A stretch of 43,347 bases of DNA from Euzebyaceae bacterium (lineage in GTDB: Bacteria > Actinomycetota > Nitriliruptoria > Euzebyales > Egibacteraceae): assembly GCA_013698135.1 (NCBI GenBank), contig JACCVM010000056.1, positions 1 to 43,347 of the forward strand. The letters run 5' to 3'. The notes beneath the pieces were generated by a model. That model ran no database searches, was not told where the DNA came from, and saw only the letters and a list, made by a program, of their open reading frames with translations. Shown here piece after piece: positions 31,907 through 41,607 of the stretch. Position 1 is the stretch's first letter. Each line of letters opens with the position of its first letter. The translations under genes and the position numbers were made by a program.

Positions 31907-32563
31907 GTGGCACGCCGCATCCATGATCTGTCGCTGTCGGGTCTTGGCGACCTGCCTCCGACCTGTCGGTCGTGTGTGTTCTGGGAGCTCGCGGGCGCGC
32001 AGCGCGGCCCGGTGCGCGGCCAGGAGACGCTGGCGGCCAACGGCAAGGAGGCTTGGTGGCAGGCCACCCAGCTTGAGTGGGGAACGCCCGGCAAGGCGCT
32101 GTACGTCGACGACCGTCCTGTGGGCTACGCCACCTTCGCGCCAGCCGAACACTTCCCCCGAGTGCGGCGGATGGGGCAGGCCGTGTCCGAGGATGCCCTG
32201 TTGCTGGCGGTGTTGTGGGTGCATCCCGACCACCGCGGAACCGGTGCAGCCAAGATGCTGCTGCAGAGTGTGCTGCGGGAAACCCACCGGCGGGGCTGCC
32301 GGGCCCTGGAGGCTTATGGTGCCCGCCATCTCACCACGGGCGGCCGCTTGTCGACGTGTCTGATCCCCGAGGACTTTTTGCTAGCCAACGGCTTTGAACT
32401 GCTCCATAACCACGGGGACTACCCGCTGCTGCGCCTCGACCTCCGCAAGACCGTGCGCTGGCAGGAATCGGTGAGCCACGCCCTGGAAGGGGTGGTCTCG
32501 GCGTTGAGCCGGCGTGAGCGCGCGAGGGTCCCGGCGCGCCCGGCGATGGAGGCGCGTCGCTAG
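31907..32563 (+). CDS. GNAT family N-acetyltransferase
   Basis: VLWVHPDHRGTGAAKMLLQSVLRETHRRGCRALEAYG (motif A); conserved position near parB. Confidence 0.8.
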   Translation: MARRIHDLSLSGLGDLPPTCRSCVFWELAGAQRGPVRGQETLAANGKEAWWQATQLEWGTPGKALYVDDRPVGYATFAPAEHFPRVRRMGQAVSEDALLLAVLWVHPDHRGTGAAKMLLQSVLRETHRRGCRALEAYGARHLTTGGRLSTCLIPEDFLLANGFELLHNHGDYPLLRLDLRKTVRWQESVSHALEGVVSALSRRERARVPARPAMEARR

Positions 32564-32606
32564 GGCGCGCTAACCGCCGCGCTTTATGAGCGCCGGGAGC
32601 ATGGGG

Positions 32607-33731
32607 CTACGAAGCGGCCCGCCCGACCGCGCCGGTGGCGACGGGGACGACGTCAGCCACCTCATCACCCTGAAAGAAGCGTTCCAAGGCCTCCACGAGC
32701 GCCTCGGCCAGGCGGTCCTGACGGGCTGGGTGCAGCAGGCGCTGCTCGTCGGTCGGAGAGGTGATGAAACCGGGTTCGGTGACGATCGCGGGCATGCGGG
32801 TCTGGCGAAGGATGGACCAGCTCATGGGATGGACCCGGCAGTCAGGGACGCCGCCCGCCTGCAGGACCGCGTCCTGCACCAGATGAGCCAGGCGCAAGCC
32901 TCCCTCGGACAGAAAGCGCGGCACCCCGTAGTAGTAGGTCGCCGAACCCGACGCGACAGGCGCGTTCAGGGCGTTCAGGCCGATGGAGACCACGACCTCG
33001 ACCCCCTGCTCGTTCGCCAAGCGCGCTCGCTCGGTGCCGGCCGGGTTCGTTGCCGGACCCCGAGAGAGCACGGGTTGGGCCCCGCGTGCTGACAGCCGGG
33101 CGGCCAGCCGTGCGGCAAGCTGCCAGGCGATCTCGGCTTCGCTGACGCCTGAAGGTCCGATGGCACCGCAGTCACCTGGCCCATGGCTTGGATCGACCAG
33201 GATGCGTGTGCCCACCAATCCGCGCCTGTACATGGTGCGCAAGCGTTCGCGCTGGCGGGCCCGGACCCCAACGCCACCGGACTGATGCTCGCGGCGCACG
33301 CGACGCAGTGCCGCAACGGTGCGGGTTCCCGCTACCCCGTCGACGTCGACGCCGGCGTTGCGCTGGAACTCCTCGACCGCCGCCCGCGCCAGCGGACCGA
33401 ACACGCCATCCTCGGAACCGGCGTCGAAGCCGAGTTGATTCAGCCGATGCTGCAAGTCACGGACGTCATCGCCGCGCATCATGCGGCGTGAATGCCACAG
33501 CAAGCGGTCGCCGAGCGTCCATCCTGCCTCTACCAGCGACCGCCAGGTCTCGGGTCCGACGATGCCGTCGGCAGGCAGCCCCCGCTCCCGCTGGAAGCGG
33601 CGGACGGCCGCGAGGGTCTGGGGCCCGAAGTGCCCATCGGTCCCCACTCGTTCACCAAGTGCACGAGCGAGGCGCTGCTGCACGTCGAGCACGGCAGGCC
33701 CGGCATCACCGGTGCGGATGAGTCTGATCAC
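32607..33731 (-). CDS. cwlM: CwlM-like protein: two PG_binding_1-type repeats plus Amidase_3 fold
   Basis: Repeats GDAGPAVLDVQQRLARALG...GHFGPQTLAAVRRFQRERGLPADGIVGPETW and GDDVRDLQHRLNQLGFDAGSEDGVFGPLARAAVEEFQRNAGVDVDGVAGTRT; Amidase_3 ILVDPSHGPGDCGAIGPSGVSEAEIAW; next to trxA/trxB. Confidence 0.9.
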   Translation of the reverse strand: MIRLIRTGDAGPAVLDVQQRLARALGERVGTDGHFGPQTLAAVRRFQRERGLPADGIVGPETWRSLVEAGWTLGDRLLWHSRRMMRGDDVRDLQHRLNQLGFDAGSEDGVFGPLARAAVEEFQRNAGVDVDGVAGTRTVAALRRVRREHQSGGVGVRARQRERLRTMYRRGLVGTRILVDPSHGPGDCGAIGPSGVSEAEIAWQLAARLAARLSARGAQPVLSRGPATNPAGTERARLANEQGVEVVVSIGLNALNAPVASGSATYYYGVPRFLSEGGLRLAHLVQDAVLQAGGVPDCRVHPMSWSILRQTRMPAIVTEPGFITSPTDEQRLLHPARQDRLAEALVEALERFFQGDEVADVVPVATGAVGRAAS

Positions 33732-33846
33732 GTGCGCCGGAGTCTAGGAGGTGCGGCGCCCACGACCCTGCCAAGTCCCAGAAAACGGACGTCTCCCGGC
33801 GTTGGTCGTGGGAACTATGCTGCGCTGCCGCCGGGCGCGAGCGACG

Positions 33847-34173
33847 TCAGGCGATGAACTCGTCGACCTCGGCCAGCAGCTGGCTCTTGCCGCGTGCACC
33901 GACGATCCGCTTCTTCTCGACGCCGTCGGCGAACACCAGCAGGGTCGGAATGGACATCACGCCGTACTTGCGGGTGGTGTCGGGGTTGTCGTCGACATTC
34001 AGCTTGAGCACCTTCAGGGCGCCCGCCTTCTCACCGGCGATCTCTTCCACGACGGGTCCGACCATGCGGCATGGGCCGCACCACTCCGCCCAGAAGTCCA
34101 CCAGGACGGGGGTGTCGGATTGCAGCACCTCGCTGTCCCACTGCTGGTCGCTGACGGTCTGGGCCTGGCTCAC
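33847..34173 (-). CDS. trxA: Thioredoxin
   Basis: VLVDFWAEWCGPCRMVGPVVEEIAGE; SIPTLLVFADG. Confidence 0.98.
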   Translation of the reverse strand: MSQAQTVSDQQWDSEVLQSDTPVLVDFWAEWCGPCRMVGPVVEEIAGEKAGALKVLKLNVDDNPDTTRKYGVMSIPTLLVFADGVEKKRIVGARGKSQLLAEVDEFIA

Positions 34174-34271
34174 GGACGCCTCCTTGGTGCTCGGAACGGG
34201 CTCGGTACAACGCTGCGACTCGGCTTCCGTATTCCCCGCGGCGAGCCTGTTCAGTCGGGTGCAAATGGAGG

Positions 34272-34308
34272 CGCCAAAAGGCGCGAGGGGCGCCGAAGCG
34301 CCCCTCGC
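34272..34308 (-). terminator. Intrinsic terminator downstream of trxB
   Basis: Minus strand GCGAGGGGCGC-TTCG-GCGCCCCTCGC (11-bp stem, UUCG loop) followed by GCCTTTTGG. Confidence 0.75.
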
Positions 34309-34435
34309 TCGCGGTTCGGATGACGGGGGGACAGCCGAACCGCGGATCGTAACAGGGCAGGCCTACGCACGCTGACCCGCCGTTACGCTCAGCCTACAAC
34401 GTCAACACCCGCCGAGGTCAATATTGTGGCGCATG

Positions 34436-35377
34436 TCACCAGTTGTGGGCGTCGACCCCCAGCCACCGCTCGGCGTCGATGGCGGCTTTGCAGCCCATTC
34501 CGGCAGCGGTGACGGCCTGGCGATAGACGTGGTCGACGACATCGCCGGCGGCGAACACCCCCGCAACGCTGGTCGTCGTGGTCGGCTCACTCACCAGGAT
34601 GTACCCGGCATCGTCGAGGTCCAGCTGCCCGCGGAACAACTCGGTCGTCGGGTCGTGCCCGATGGCCACGAACAGGCCGTCGGTCCGCAGCAGACGTGTT
34701 GCGCCAGTACCCGTGTCGCGAAGCACGACGCTTTCAACCGTCGCATCGCCGTTGACGTCGACGACCGAGGCGTTCCAGGCGAACTCGATCTTGGGGTTGG
34801 CGAAAGCTCGGTCCTGCATGATCTTGGTCGCCCGCAGCTGGTCGCGCCGGTGCACGACGGTCACCTTGGTAGCGAACTTGGTCAGAAAGGTCGCCTCCTC
34901 GATGGCCGAGTCGCCACCGCCCACCACCACCAGCTCCCGATCGCGGAAGAAGAAGCCGTCACAGGTGGCACAGGATGAGACCCCACGACCGATCAGACGC
35001 TGCTCGTTGGGCAGTCCCAGCCAGCGCGCGGTCGCGCCCGTCGAGATAATGACGGTGCGGGCCCGGAAGTCCTCACCACCGACGGTGACGGTGAACGGCG
35101 ACCCCGAACGCAAGTCGACGGCATCGACGTCGGCCGTCACGATCTCGGTTCCGAAGCGCTCGGCTTGCTTGCGCATGTCGCTCATGAGCTCCGGACCCAT
35201 GCGCCCGTCGGGAAACCCCGGGTAGTTCTCGACCTCGGTGGTCAGCATCAGCTGTCCGCCAGCTGCCCTGCCCTCGAACATTAGCGGGTGCAGGTCGGCG
35301 CGAGCGGTGTACAGCGCCGCCGTGAGCCCGGCGGGGCCCGAGCCGATGATGCAAACGTCGCGGACGGTATCTGGCAT
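34436..35377 (-). CDS. trxB: Thioredoxin-disulfide reductase
   Basis: [75 protein letters not shown]. Confidence 0.97.
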   Translation of the reverse strand: MPDTVRDVCIIGSGPAGLTAALYTARADLHPLMFEGRAAGGQLMLTTEVENYPGFPDGRMGPELMSDMRKQAERFGTEIVTADVDAVDLRSGSPFTVTVGGEDFRARTVIISTGATARWLGLPNEQRLIGRGVSSCATCDGFFFRDRELVVVGGGDSAIEEATFLTKFATKVTVVHRRDQLRATKIMQDRAFANPKIEFAWNASVVDVNGDATVESVVLRDTGTGATRLLRTDGLFVAIGHDPTTELFRGQLDLDDAGYILVSEPTTTTSVAGVFAAGDVVDHVYRQAVTAAGMGCKAAIDAERWLGVDAHNW

Positions 35378-35504
35378 GTCGCCTCCTGCGGGGGTCTACC
35401 AAGGCGAACGGCACCCTACGACGGGATATTCCAAGAGGCCGCTTGAGCAGGGGTGATGGCCGAGGGCGGGCCGCGCGCACCGCCGGCGACCGTAGACTAG
35501 CCGG

Positions 35505-35987
35505 GTGGAGCAGACGATCCCACGTTGCGTGAACCATCCCGACGCAGAGACGCGCCTGTCGTGCTCGAACTGCGGTGATCCGATCTGTGTGCGGTGCATG
35601 CGCCAGTCGGCGGTCGGTCAGAAGTGTCCGCGGTGCGCCCGCCAACCTCCAGGTGCGCGCGCCCTCGGCAAGCCGGTCCACTACGTCAAGGCCGTCGGCG
35701 GCGGGCTGGCGGTCGCCCTGGCAGGCGGAGTGGCACTGTGGTTCGCCCTGGCCGCGCTGCCCTTCGGCGGCATCATCCTGCCCGGCTTGCTGGGCTACGG
35801 TGTCGGCCGGACCGTCGCCTGGGGATCGGCGGGGCAGCGCCAGGCTCCGTTCCCCGCGATCGCGGTGACGCTGGCGGTGGTCGGGGCGCTGGTCGGCATC
35901 GGTGGTCCCTTGGCCCTGCGCGGCCCCTTCTCGCTGCTGGGGATCGCCGCCGCCGGGTATTTCGCCCACCGAGGGCTGCACAGCTGA
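35505..35987 (+). CDS. B-box-type zinc finger membrane protein
   Basis: CVNHPDAETRLSCSNCGDPICVRCMRQSAVGQKCPRCARQ then hydrophobic segments; GTG start. Confidence 0.75.
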   Translation: MEQTIPRCVNHPDAETRLSCSNCGDPICVRCMRQSAVGQKCPRCARQPPGARALGKPVHYVKAVGGGLAVALAGGVALWFALAALPFGGIILPGLLGYGVGRTVAWGSAGQRQAPFPAIAVTLAVVGALVGIGGPLALRGPFSLLGIAAAGYFAHRGLHS

Positions 35988-36007
35988 CTCTTTGGCGCGC
36001 TTGGGGC

Positions 36008-36958
36008 CTACAGGCGCAAACTCAACGCGGTCGAGCAGTCCCCGGCCCGCACAATCTCCACCTGGATGCGATCCAGCTCCCGCGCGCCGTCGCTGGCAGT
36101 GACGAGCACGTACGCCAGGGCCGGCTCACCCCGGTACACGACGGTCTCCACCCGGGCTGGAACCACCGGCGTCGCGCTGTCGCGCCGCAGCGCCGCCAGG
36201 CATTCGGCCGGCGCTAGCGCATCGCTCAGCGGCGACGATCGGCGCAGGAAGGCCGCGGCGCTGTCGGCCGCCGCGCGCGCTTGCGGCAGTGGTGCTGCCA
36301 GCAGGCGTTCGGCCTCGACCAACGCGCGATAGCGGGCCCGGACCGCCGCCTCGTCGGCCAGGACGACCTCGCGGTCCAACACCACCGGCCGGCCGGTCCG
36401 GCTGGGCGCGCCCTGCGCGGCGGGCTGGTCGCCAGCCTCGGTGGACTCACCTGTTACGGCGTCCTCAGCGGATCCCCCGCCCTGCCCGGCGACTCGGCCG
36501 GCCGCTTCCTCGCCGGCGCCTCCGGCGCTGGAACCGCCACCACCCACCATGAAGCCCAGCTCCTGCACGGCCAATCCCGAGACCAAGGCCACGGCAGCCA
36601 CGGCTGCCGCCACGGTGCCACCCAGCACCCAGCGACGCTGCCTTGCCGCTCGCCGCCCCCGGATCTGATCCAGGTCAGTGACAGGGGCGGCGGCCAGCGG
36701 CGCGCCGCCGTCACCACGTACCGGATCATCGCCGCGTTCGGCGAGCAGGCGCTGGGTCAGCCGCGCGTCGAAGCCCGACGGTGGGGTCGCGCGGTCGAGG
36801 TTCCCTAGCGCGACCAGCATCGCGGCCATCTGGTCCAGGCGTCCGGCGAGTTCGGGGTCGCCGGGAAGCCGGGCCTCCAATGCCGCCGCCTCGTCGTCGG
36901 GTAGGTCGTCGGCGAGGTAGGCGGACAGGACGTCGTCGGGCACGGCTCGCGAATTCAT
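36008..36958 (-). CDS. Putative anti-sigma factor (membrane)
   Basis: 4-nt overlap with ECF sigma; N-terminal helical region (VPDDVLSAYLADDLPDDEAAALEARLPGDPELAGRLDQM), one TM, extracytoplasmic domain. Confidence 0.75.
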   Translation of the reverse strand: MNSRAVPDDVLSAYLADDLPDDEAAALEARLPGDPELAGRLDQMAAMLVALGNLDRATPPSGFDARLTQRLLAERGDDPVRGDGGAPLAAAPVTDLDQIRGRRAARQRRWVLGGTVAAAVAAVALVSGLAVQELGFMVGGGGSSAGGAGEEAAGRVAGQGGGSAEDAVTGESTEAGDQPAAQGAPSRTGRPVVLDREVVLADEAAVRARYRALVEAERLLAAPLPQARAAADSAAAFLRRSSPLSDALAPAECLAALRRDSATPVVPARVETVVYRGEPALAYVLVTASDGARELDRIQVEIVRAGDCSTALSLRL

Positions 36959-37557
36959 GGCTGCACCGTTGGAGGTGCGATGGCGTCGGTTGGTTCCGCC
37001 GCGGGATCACCCTCGAGGTCTCGCAAATGGGTCAAGGCACCCGCGAGGCGGGCGTGACCGCGGTGGATGCGCGACTTGACCGTCCCCACCGCAACGCCAA
37101 GACGGTCGGCGATGTCGGCATAGGGCAGGCCTGTAACGTCGTGCAGGATCACGGCGTCGCGCTGTTCTGGCTCGAGGGACTGCAGGGCGGTCCGCAGCTC
37201 GAGGCGCAGCTCGCGGTTGGCCAAGACGTCGTCGGGATCGGCCAGGTCGGCCAGCTGCGCCACGTCGGTGCCGGCATTGCGGGGGCGCCGTGCTCGCTTG
37301 CGGGCAATGTCGTTGCAGGCGTTGGTGGCCACCCGGTACAGCCAGGTCGAGAACGCCGAGGCCCCGTTGAAGGTGGAAGCTCGGCGCAGCACCGCGACGA
37401 AGGTTTCCTGTGCGGCGTCCTCGGCGTCGGCGGCATTGCCGAAGTAGCGCAGGCAGATGCCGTAGACCCGCCTGGAGTGGCGACGCACCAGCTCGTCGAA
37501 GGCGCCGCCGTCACCATTGACAAAGGCCGCGACGAGCGCCTCGTCGCTGGCCGCCAC
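36955..37557 (-). CDS. ECF RNA polymerase sigma factor (SigM-like position)
   Basis: Region 2 AFDELVRRHSRRVYGICLRYFGNAADAEDAAQETFVAVLRRASTFNG; region 4 LEPEQRDAVILHDVTGLPYADIADRLGVAVGTVKSRIHRGHARL. Confidence 0.93.
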   Translation of the reverse strand: MAASDEALVAAFVNGDGGAFDELVRRHSRRVYGICLRYFGNAADAEDAAQETFVAVLRRASTFNGASAFSTWLYRVATNACNDIARKRARRPRNAGTDVAQLADLADPDDVLANRELRLELRTALQSLEPEQRDAVILHDVTGLPYADIADRLGVAVGTVKSRIHRGHARLAGALTHLRDLEGDPAAEPTDAIAPPTVQP

Positions 37558-37559
37558 CG

Positions 37560-39281
37560 CTACCCCGGTGAACCCAAAACGGCAACGTCCGAAAGCGCGG
37601 CCCGGTACCCTCCGGTCTGCTGCGGCAGCGGCGCGCTGATCAGCACCAGGACGTAGCGGCCCTCGACGGGCTCGTCGCCCGTCACCCTGCTGCGGGCACC
37701 CGCGCCGGACACCGAGCTCAGTTTGGCGCCGTGGAAAGGCAGGGAGATCGGCTCGGCGGCGACGCGGACCTCATAGTTCAAGCCTGCGCTCTCGGCGACC
37801 ATTCGGACGCCGGTCACCGCCTGTGGCTGTCCAAGGTCGAGCACGAAACCGACGCCCTGCTTGGTCAGACCACCGAAGTCGGCGCTGTTATAGGTCTCGG
37901 TCTGCCAGGTCGTCGCCCGGTCGTCGTCGAGTAACGCCGGCAACTGCTCGTCGTTCTCGGTGCCGTCGCCCTGCGGATCGAACGCGGTGACGGCGGTGAT
38001 CGCATACGGCCGTCCGGCGGGTTGGTCGGCGGGGATCCCGCCCGCGCCGGCGCCGGGATCACTACCGTCGGAGGCGGGCGTCACACCGTTGCCGTTGAGG
38101 AGCGCGAAGCCGATCAGCGTGCCGGCCACCAGCACCAGCAGCGCCGCGGGCAACAGCCAGCGAACGGTCTGCGGCGGCGGGCTGCTGCCGGCCGGCGAGG
38201 GGGTGGATGCGGGTGCGGGCGCACGGCTGCGCTGTGGTCGAGCGGTGGGCAACGGCGACACGGGAGCATCGCTGAGCGCACCGGAAAGGACGGAGTCCGG
38301 GGCCGGTCGCCGCAGTGACACGGTCCGGTCACGGTGCCCGTTGCCAGCGGCGCTGGCGGCCAGGGCCGCGGTCGAGGCGGTGTCGGCATTGGCGAATGCG
38401 GCCAGCGCGTCGGCCAGATCGCCCGTCGTCGGATAACGGTCGCCGGGCGCGAGCGACATCGCGCGCATGACAATGGCGTCCAGGCCGCGCGGCAGGTCGG
38501 GGCAGGCGCGGCGCAGCGGCAGGGGCTGGGTGTCCAGGCGCTGCGCCGCCGTCGCGACGGCCGATTCGGCCTTGAACGGCTGGCGTCCGGTCAGTGCCTC
38601 GTACAACATGCAGCCGAGCCCGTACTGGTCGGCACGGCCGTCGATCGGCGCATCGCCGGTGATCTGCTCGGGCGCGACGTAGGCGGCTGTGCCCAGTACC
38701 GTGCCGGTCTTGGTCAGATCACCTTCGTTCTCGTCGGCCTTGGCGATGCCGAAGTCGGCGACCTTCACTGACCCGTCGTCACCGATCAGGATGTTGGCTG
38801 GCTTGACGTCGCGGTGCACGAGGCCGCGCCGGTGGGCGTAGTCAAGGGCTCTGGCCACCTTCTCGCCGATGGACGCCGCCCGGGCGGAATCCAGCCGGCC
38901 GTGCTCGGCGATCACGTCTCTGAGGGTGGAGCCGTCGACGAACTCCATGACCAGGTAGACCTGGTCACCGTCGCTGCCTGTGTCATACAGGCCGACGACA
39001 TGCGGGTGGGTCAGCTTGGCGGCGGAGATCGCCTCGCGGCGGAAGCGCTCGCGGAAGCCGTCGTCGGCGGCCAAGTGGTCGTGCAGCACCTTGACGGCCA
39101 CCGTGCGATCCAGGATCTGGTCGTGCGCCTTCCAGACAACGGCCATGCCCCCGCCGGCGATGCGCTCGGCGAGCAGGTAGCGACCGCCAAGGGCAACATC
39201 CAGGGCGTGCCGAACCGTCGCCCCCGCCACACGGCGGCTGCCGCCCCCCAGGGTCCCGGTCTGGTCGGCGGGCTCGGTCAT
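37560..39281 (-). CDS. Ser/Thr protein kinase with TM and MviN-type extracellular beta-sandwich domain
   Basis: AVKVLHDH, HRDVKPANILIGDDGSVKVADFGIAK; TM LLPAALLVLVAGTLIGFALL; C-terminal AFDPQGDGTENDEQLPALLDDDRATTWQTETYNSADFGGLTKQGVGFVLDLGQPQAVTGVRMV. Confidence 0.92.
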   Translation of the reverse strand: MTEPADQTGTLGGGSRRVAGATVRHALDVALGGRYLLAERIAGGGMAVVWKAHDQILDRTVAVKVLHDHLAADDGFRERFRREAISAAKLTHPHVVGLYDTGSDGDQVYLVMEFVDGSTLRDVIAEHGRLDSARAASIGEKVARALDYAHRRGLVHRDVKPANILIGDDGSVKVADFGIAKADENEGDLTKTGTVLGTAAYVAPEQITGDAPIDGRADQYGLGCMLYEALTGRQPFKAESAVATAAQRLDTQPLPLRRACPDLPRGLDAIVMRAMSLAPGDRYPTTGDLADALAAFANADTASTAALAASAAGNGHRDRTVSLRRPAPDSVLSGALSDAPVSPLPTARPQRSRAPAPASTPSPAGSSPPPQTVRWLLPAALLVLVAGTLIGFALLNGNGVTPASDGSDPGAGAGGIPADQPAGRPYAITAVTAFDPQGDGTENDEQLPALLDDDRATTWQTETYNSADFGGLTKQGVGFVLDLGQPQAVTGVRMVAESAGLNYEVRVAAEPISLPFHGAKLSSVSGAGARSRVTGDEPVEGRYVLVLISAPLPQQTGGYRAALSDVAVLGSPG

Positions 39282-39405
39282 CGCAACCCGCCCTTCTGGT
39301 CGCCGATCTGTTCGCACAGGCCTACGGCGAGTGTAGTGCAGCGCGGTGTCGTCGTTGTCGTGCTGGTCCGGCGCTTGCGGGGCCAGGGGGGAGAGGGCCA
39401 TGGCG

Positions 39406-39786
39406 CTACCGCTGCAACGGCAGGTGGTGGGTGGCGACCGAGGTGACCAGGTGCCGCAGCGGTCCGACCTCGTCGAGCAGCCGCACGGAGGCTTGCCGGT
39501 GCAGGGTCACGCCGAGCCCGCTGTCGTCCACGACGACCTCTTCGACCACGGCGCCTGCCAGCGTCTGAGCCTGCAAGGTGATGCTCCTTTTCATGGCGGC
39601 CCGTGACCGCGTCTGCTGCCAGACGGCACGGCCCTGGGAGGCGGCGTCCGCGGCGGTTTCGTCGAGTTGGATGGCATTGACCACCAGCGCACCGGTGTCG
39701 AGCAGCGCGACGCCGATCACCGCCAGGACGGTGGCGGTCGCCAGCCATCTGGCCAGCGCACCGACGGCCCTGCTGTCGTGCCGCAC
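39406..39786 (-). CDS. Hypothetical single-TM protein (possibly TadE-like)
   Basis: MRHDSRAVGALARWLATATVLAVIGVALLDTGALVVNAIQLDETAADAASQGRAVWQQTRSRAAM... Confidence 0.5.
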   Translation of the reverse strand: MRHDSRAVGALARWLATATVLAVIGVALLDTGALVVNAIQLDETAADAASQGRAVWQQTRSRAAMKRSITLQAQTLAGAVVEEVVVDDSGLGVTLHRQASVRLLDEVGPLRHLVTSVATHHLPLQR

Positions 39787-39848
39787 GCCGTCCTCCTGTC
39801 GATGGTGCTCGCGCAGGGTCGGCGGATCGGCGAACGAGGCGGCGAGCC

Positions 39849-40346
39849 CTACGTAGCCGCGGGCGGTCGCGTCTGCGATGAGCGGCCGGCGGGGTCTACA
39901 CCTACTGCATCGGCAGCGGGTTCGGCGGCCTTGACCAGTCGGCGTTCATTGGCGTGGGTCAGGCGCAGGCAGGCCTCGTCCAGCGGCAGCCACGCCACCT
40001 CTTCGGCCTCGTCGTCATGCAGGTGAGTGTCCCCGCCCTTGAACGCCAACAGGAAGTAGTGCACGTACTTGTGGTAGCGGACCGCGTCGGGTTTCCACAC
40101 GAACCAGTAGTCGACGACGCCCAGCTTGGCGACGATTGCCGAGTCCAGCCCGGTCTCCTCGCGGACCTCCCGCACGGCCGCGGCCTCAAGATCCTCGCCG
40201 GCTTCCAACCCGCCCTTTGGCAGCGTCCACTGCAGCTGACCCGCGGTATTCCGCCGTGAGATCAGCACGACCCAGCGACCGTCGTGGCGATCTTGGAACA
40301 CCAAGCCGCCGGACGAGACGGCCTGCCGGGTTGGGTAGCGGGCCAT
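39849..40346 (-). CDS. NUDIX hydrolase
   Basis: Nudix box GGLEAGEDLEAAAVREVREETGLD. Confidence 0.93.
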   Translation of the reverse strand: MARYPTRQAVSSGGLVFQDRHDGRWVVLISRRNTAGQLQWTLPKGGLEAGEDLEAAAVREVREETGLDSAIVAKLGVVDYWFVWKPDAVRYHKYVHYFLLAFKGGDTHLHDDEAEEVAWLPLDEACLRLTHANERRLVKAAEPAADAVGVDPAGRSSQTRPPAAT

Positions 40347-40484
40347 GGCCGCATCCTAGGTGGAGTTCTCAACCGCGCTCGCTGGCCGGTGCCGCCGGCT
40401 TCCTTGGCACCCGAGCGCGACGCACGATCAAGGCGGGGCGCGCGGAAGCCGACAACGACAGCGGACACCGACCAGAGGAAACCC

Positions 40485-41558
40485 GTGCGATTCGACGACT
40501 ACCTGCGCCTGCTGGCCGACAAGGGCGGCTCCGACCTGCACCTGAAGGCGCCTGGCCCCGCCTACCTGCGCATCGACGGGGAGCTGTCGGAGGTCGGAGA
40601 CCTGCCGTTGCTGCGTCCGGAGGACACCGAGGGCTTCGCGGCCACCATCATGTCCGCGGAGACGTTCCAGCGCTTCTCCGACGGCGTTGAGGCCGACCTG
40701 GCCTACTCGCTGCCCGGGGTGGGGCGGTTCCGGGTGGCGGCGTTTCGGCAGCGGGGCACGGTCGGATTGGTGCTACGCCGTGTCCTGCCCAGCACGCAGA
40801 GCTTCAACGACCTGAACATGCCACCGGCTGTTCGCAAGCTGGCCGAGGAGCACCGTGGGCTGGTACTGGTCACCGGCCCCACCGGGTCGGGAAAGACGAC
40901 CACGTCGGCCGCGATGATCGGCCACATCAATGCCACGCGGCGCTGCCACATCGTCACCGTCGAGGATCCGATCGAGATCCTGCACGCCGACCAGCTGGCG
41001 ATCATCGACCAGCGCGAGGTCGGTGTGGACACCGCCGACTTCACCACGGCGCTGCGGTCGGTGGCCCGCCAGGACCCCGACGTGATCTTCATCGGCGAGA
41101 TGCGCGACACCGAGACCGTCGGCGCGGCGCTGCAGGCGGCGGAGACGGGCCACCTGGTGCTGTCGACCCTGCATACCACCAACGCCACCGAGACGATCAA
41201 CCGCATCATCGACCTGTTCCCGCCTCACCAGCAGCACCAGGCCCGCCTGTCGATGGCCAATTCACTGAAGGGCATCGTCTGCCAGCGGCTGCTGCCGCGG
41301 CCCGACGGCGGCCGTGTCGCCGCCATCGAGTGCCTGGTGATGACGACGCGCATCCACGAGCTGATCGTCGATCCGTCGCGCACCAGCGAGATCGAAGACG
41401 CGATCGTCGACGGCGCCTACTACGGGATGCAGACCTTCGACCAGCACCTGCTGGCGCTGTACCAGGAGGGCCGCGTCACCCTGCGCGACGCCATGTCGGC
41501 CGCAACCAGTCCTCACGACTTCCGCATCGCCGTCCGCGCAGCCGGCCTGGAGGGCTGA
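40485..41558 (+). CDS. pilT: PilT-like type IV pilus retraction ATPase
   Basis: GSDLHLKAPGPAYLRIDGEL; Walker A VTGPTGSGKTTT; ATLHTTNA-type LSTLHTTNATETINRIIDLFPPHQQ; GTG start with AGAGGAA RBS. Confidence 0.9.
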   Translation: MRFDDYLRLLADKGGSDLHLKAPGPAYLRIDGELSEVGDLPLLRPEDTEGFAATIMSAETFQRFSDGVEADLAYSLPGVGRFRVAAFRQRGTVGLVLRRVLPSTQSFNDLNMPPAVRKLAEEHRGLVLVTGPTGSGKTTTSAAMIGHINATRRCHIVTVEDPIEILHADQLAIIDQREVGVDTADFTTALRSVARQDPDVIFIGEMRDTETVGAALQAAETGHLVLSTLHTTNATETINRIIDLFPPHQQHQARLSMANSLKGIVCQRLLPRPDGGRVAAIECLVMTTRIHELIVDPSRTSEIEDAIVDGAYYGMQTFDQHLLALYQEGRVTLRDAMSAATSPHDFRIAVRAAGLEG

Positions 41559-41607
41559 CCCGCCAGGCGGGAGGTGGCATCACCCGGCCTCGTAGCATGA
41601 GGCCGCC

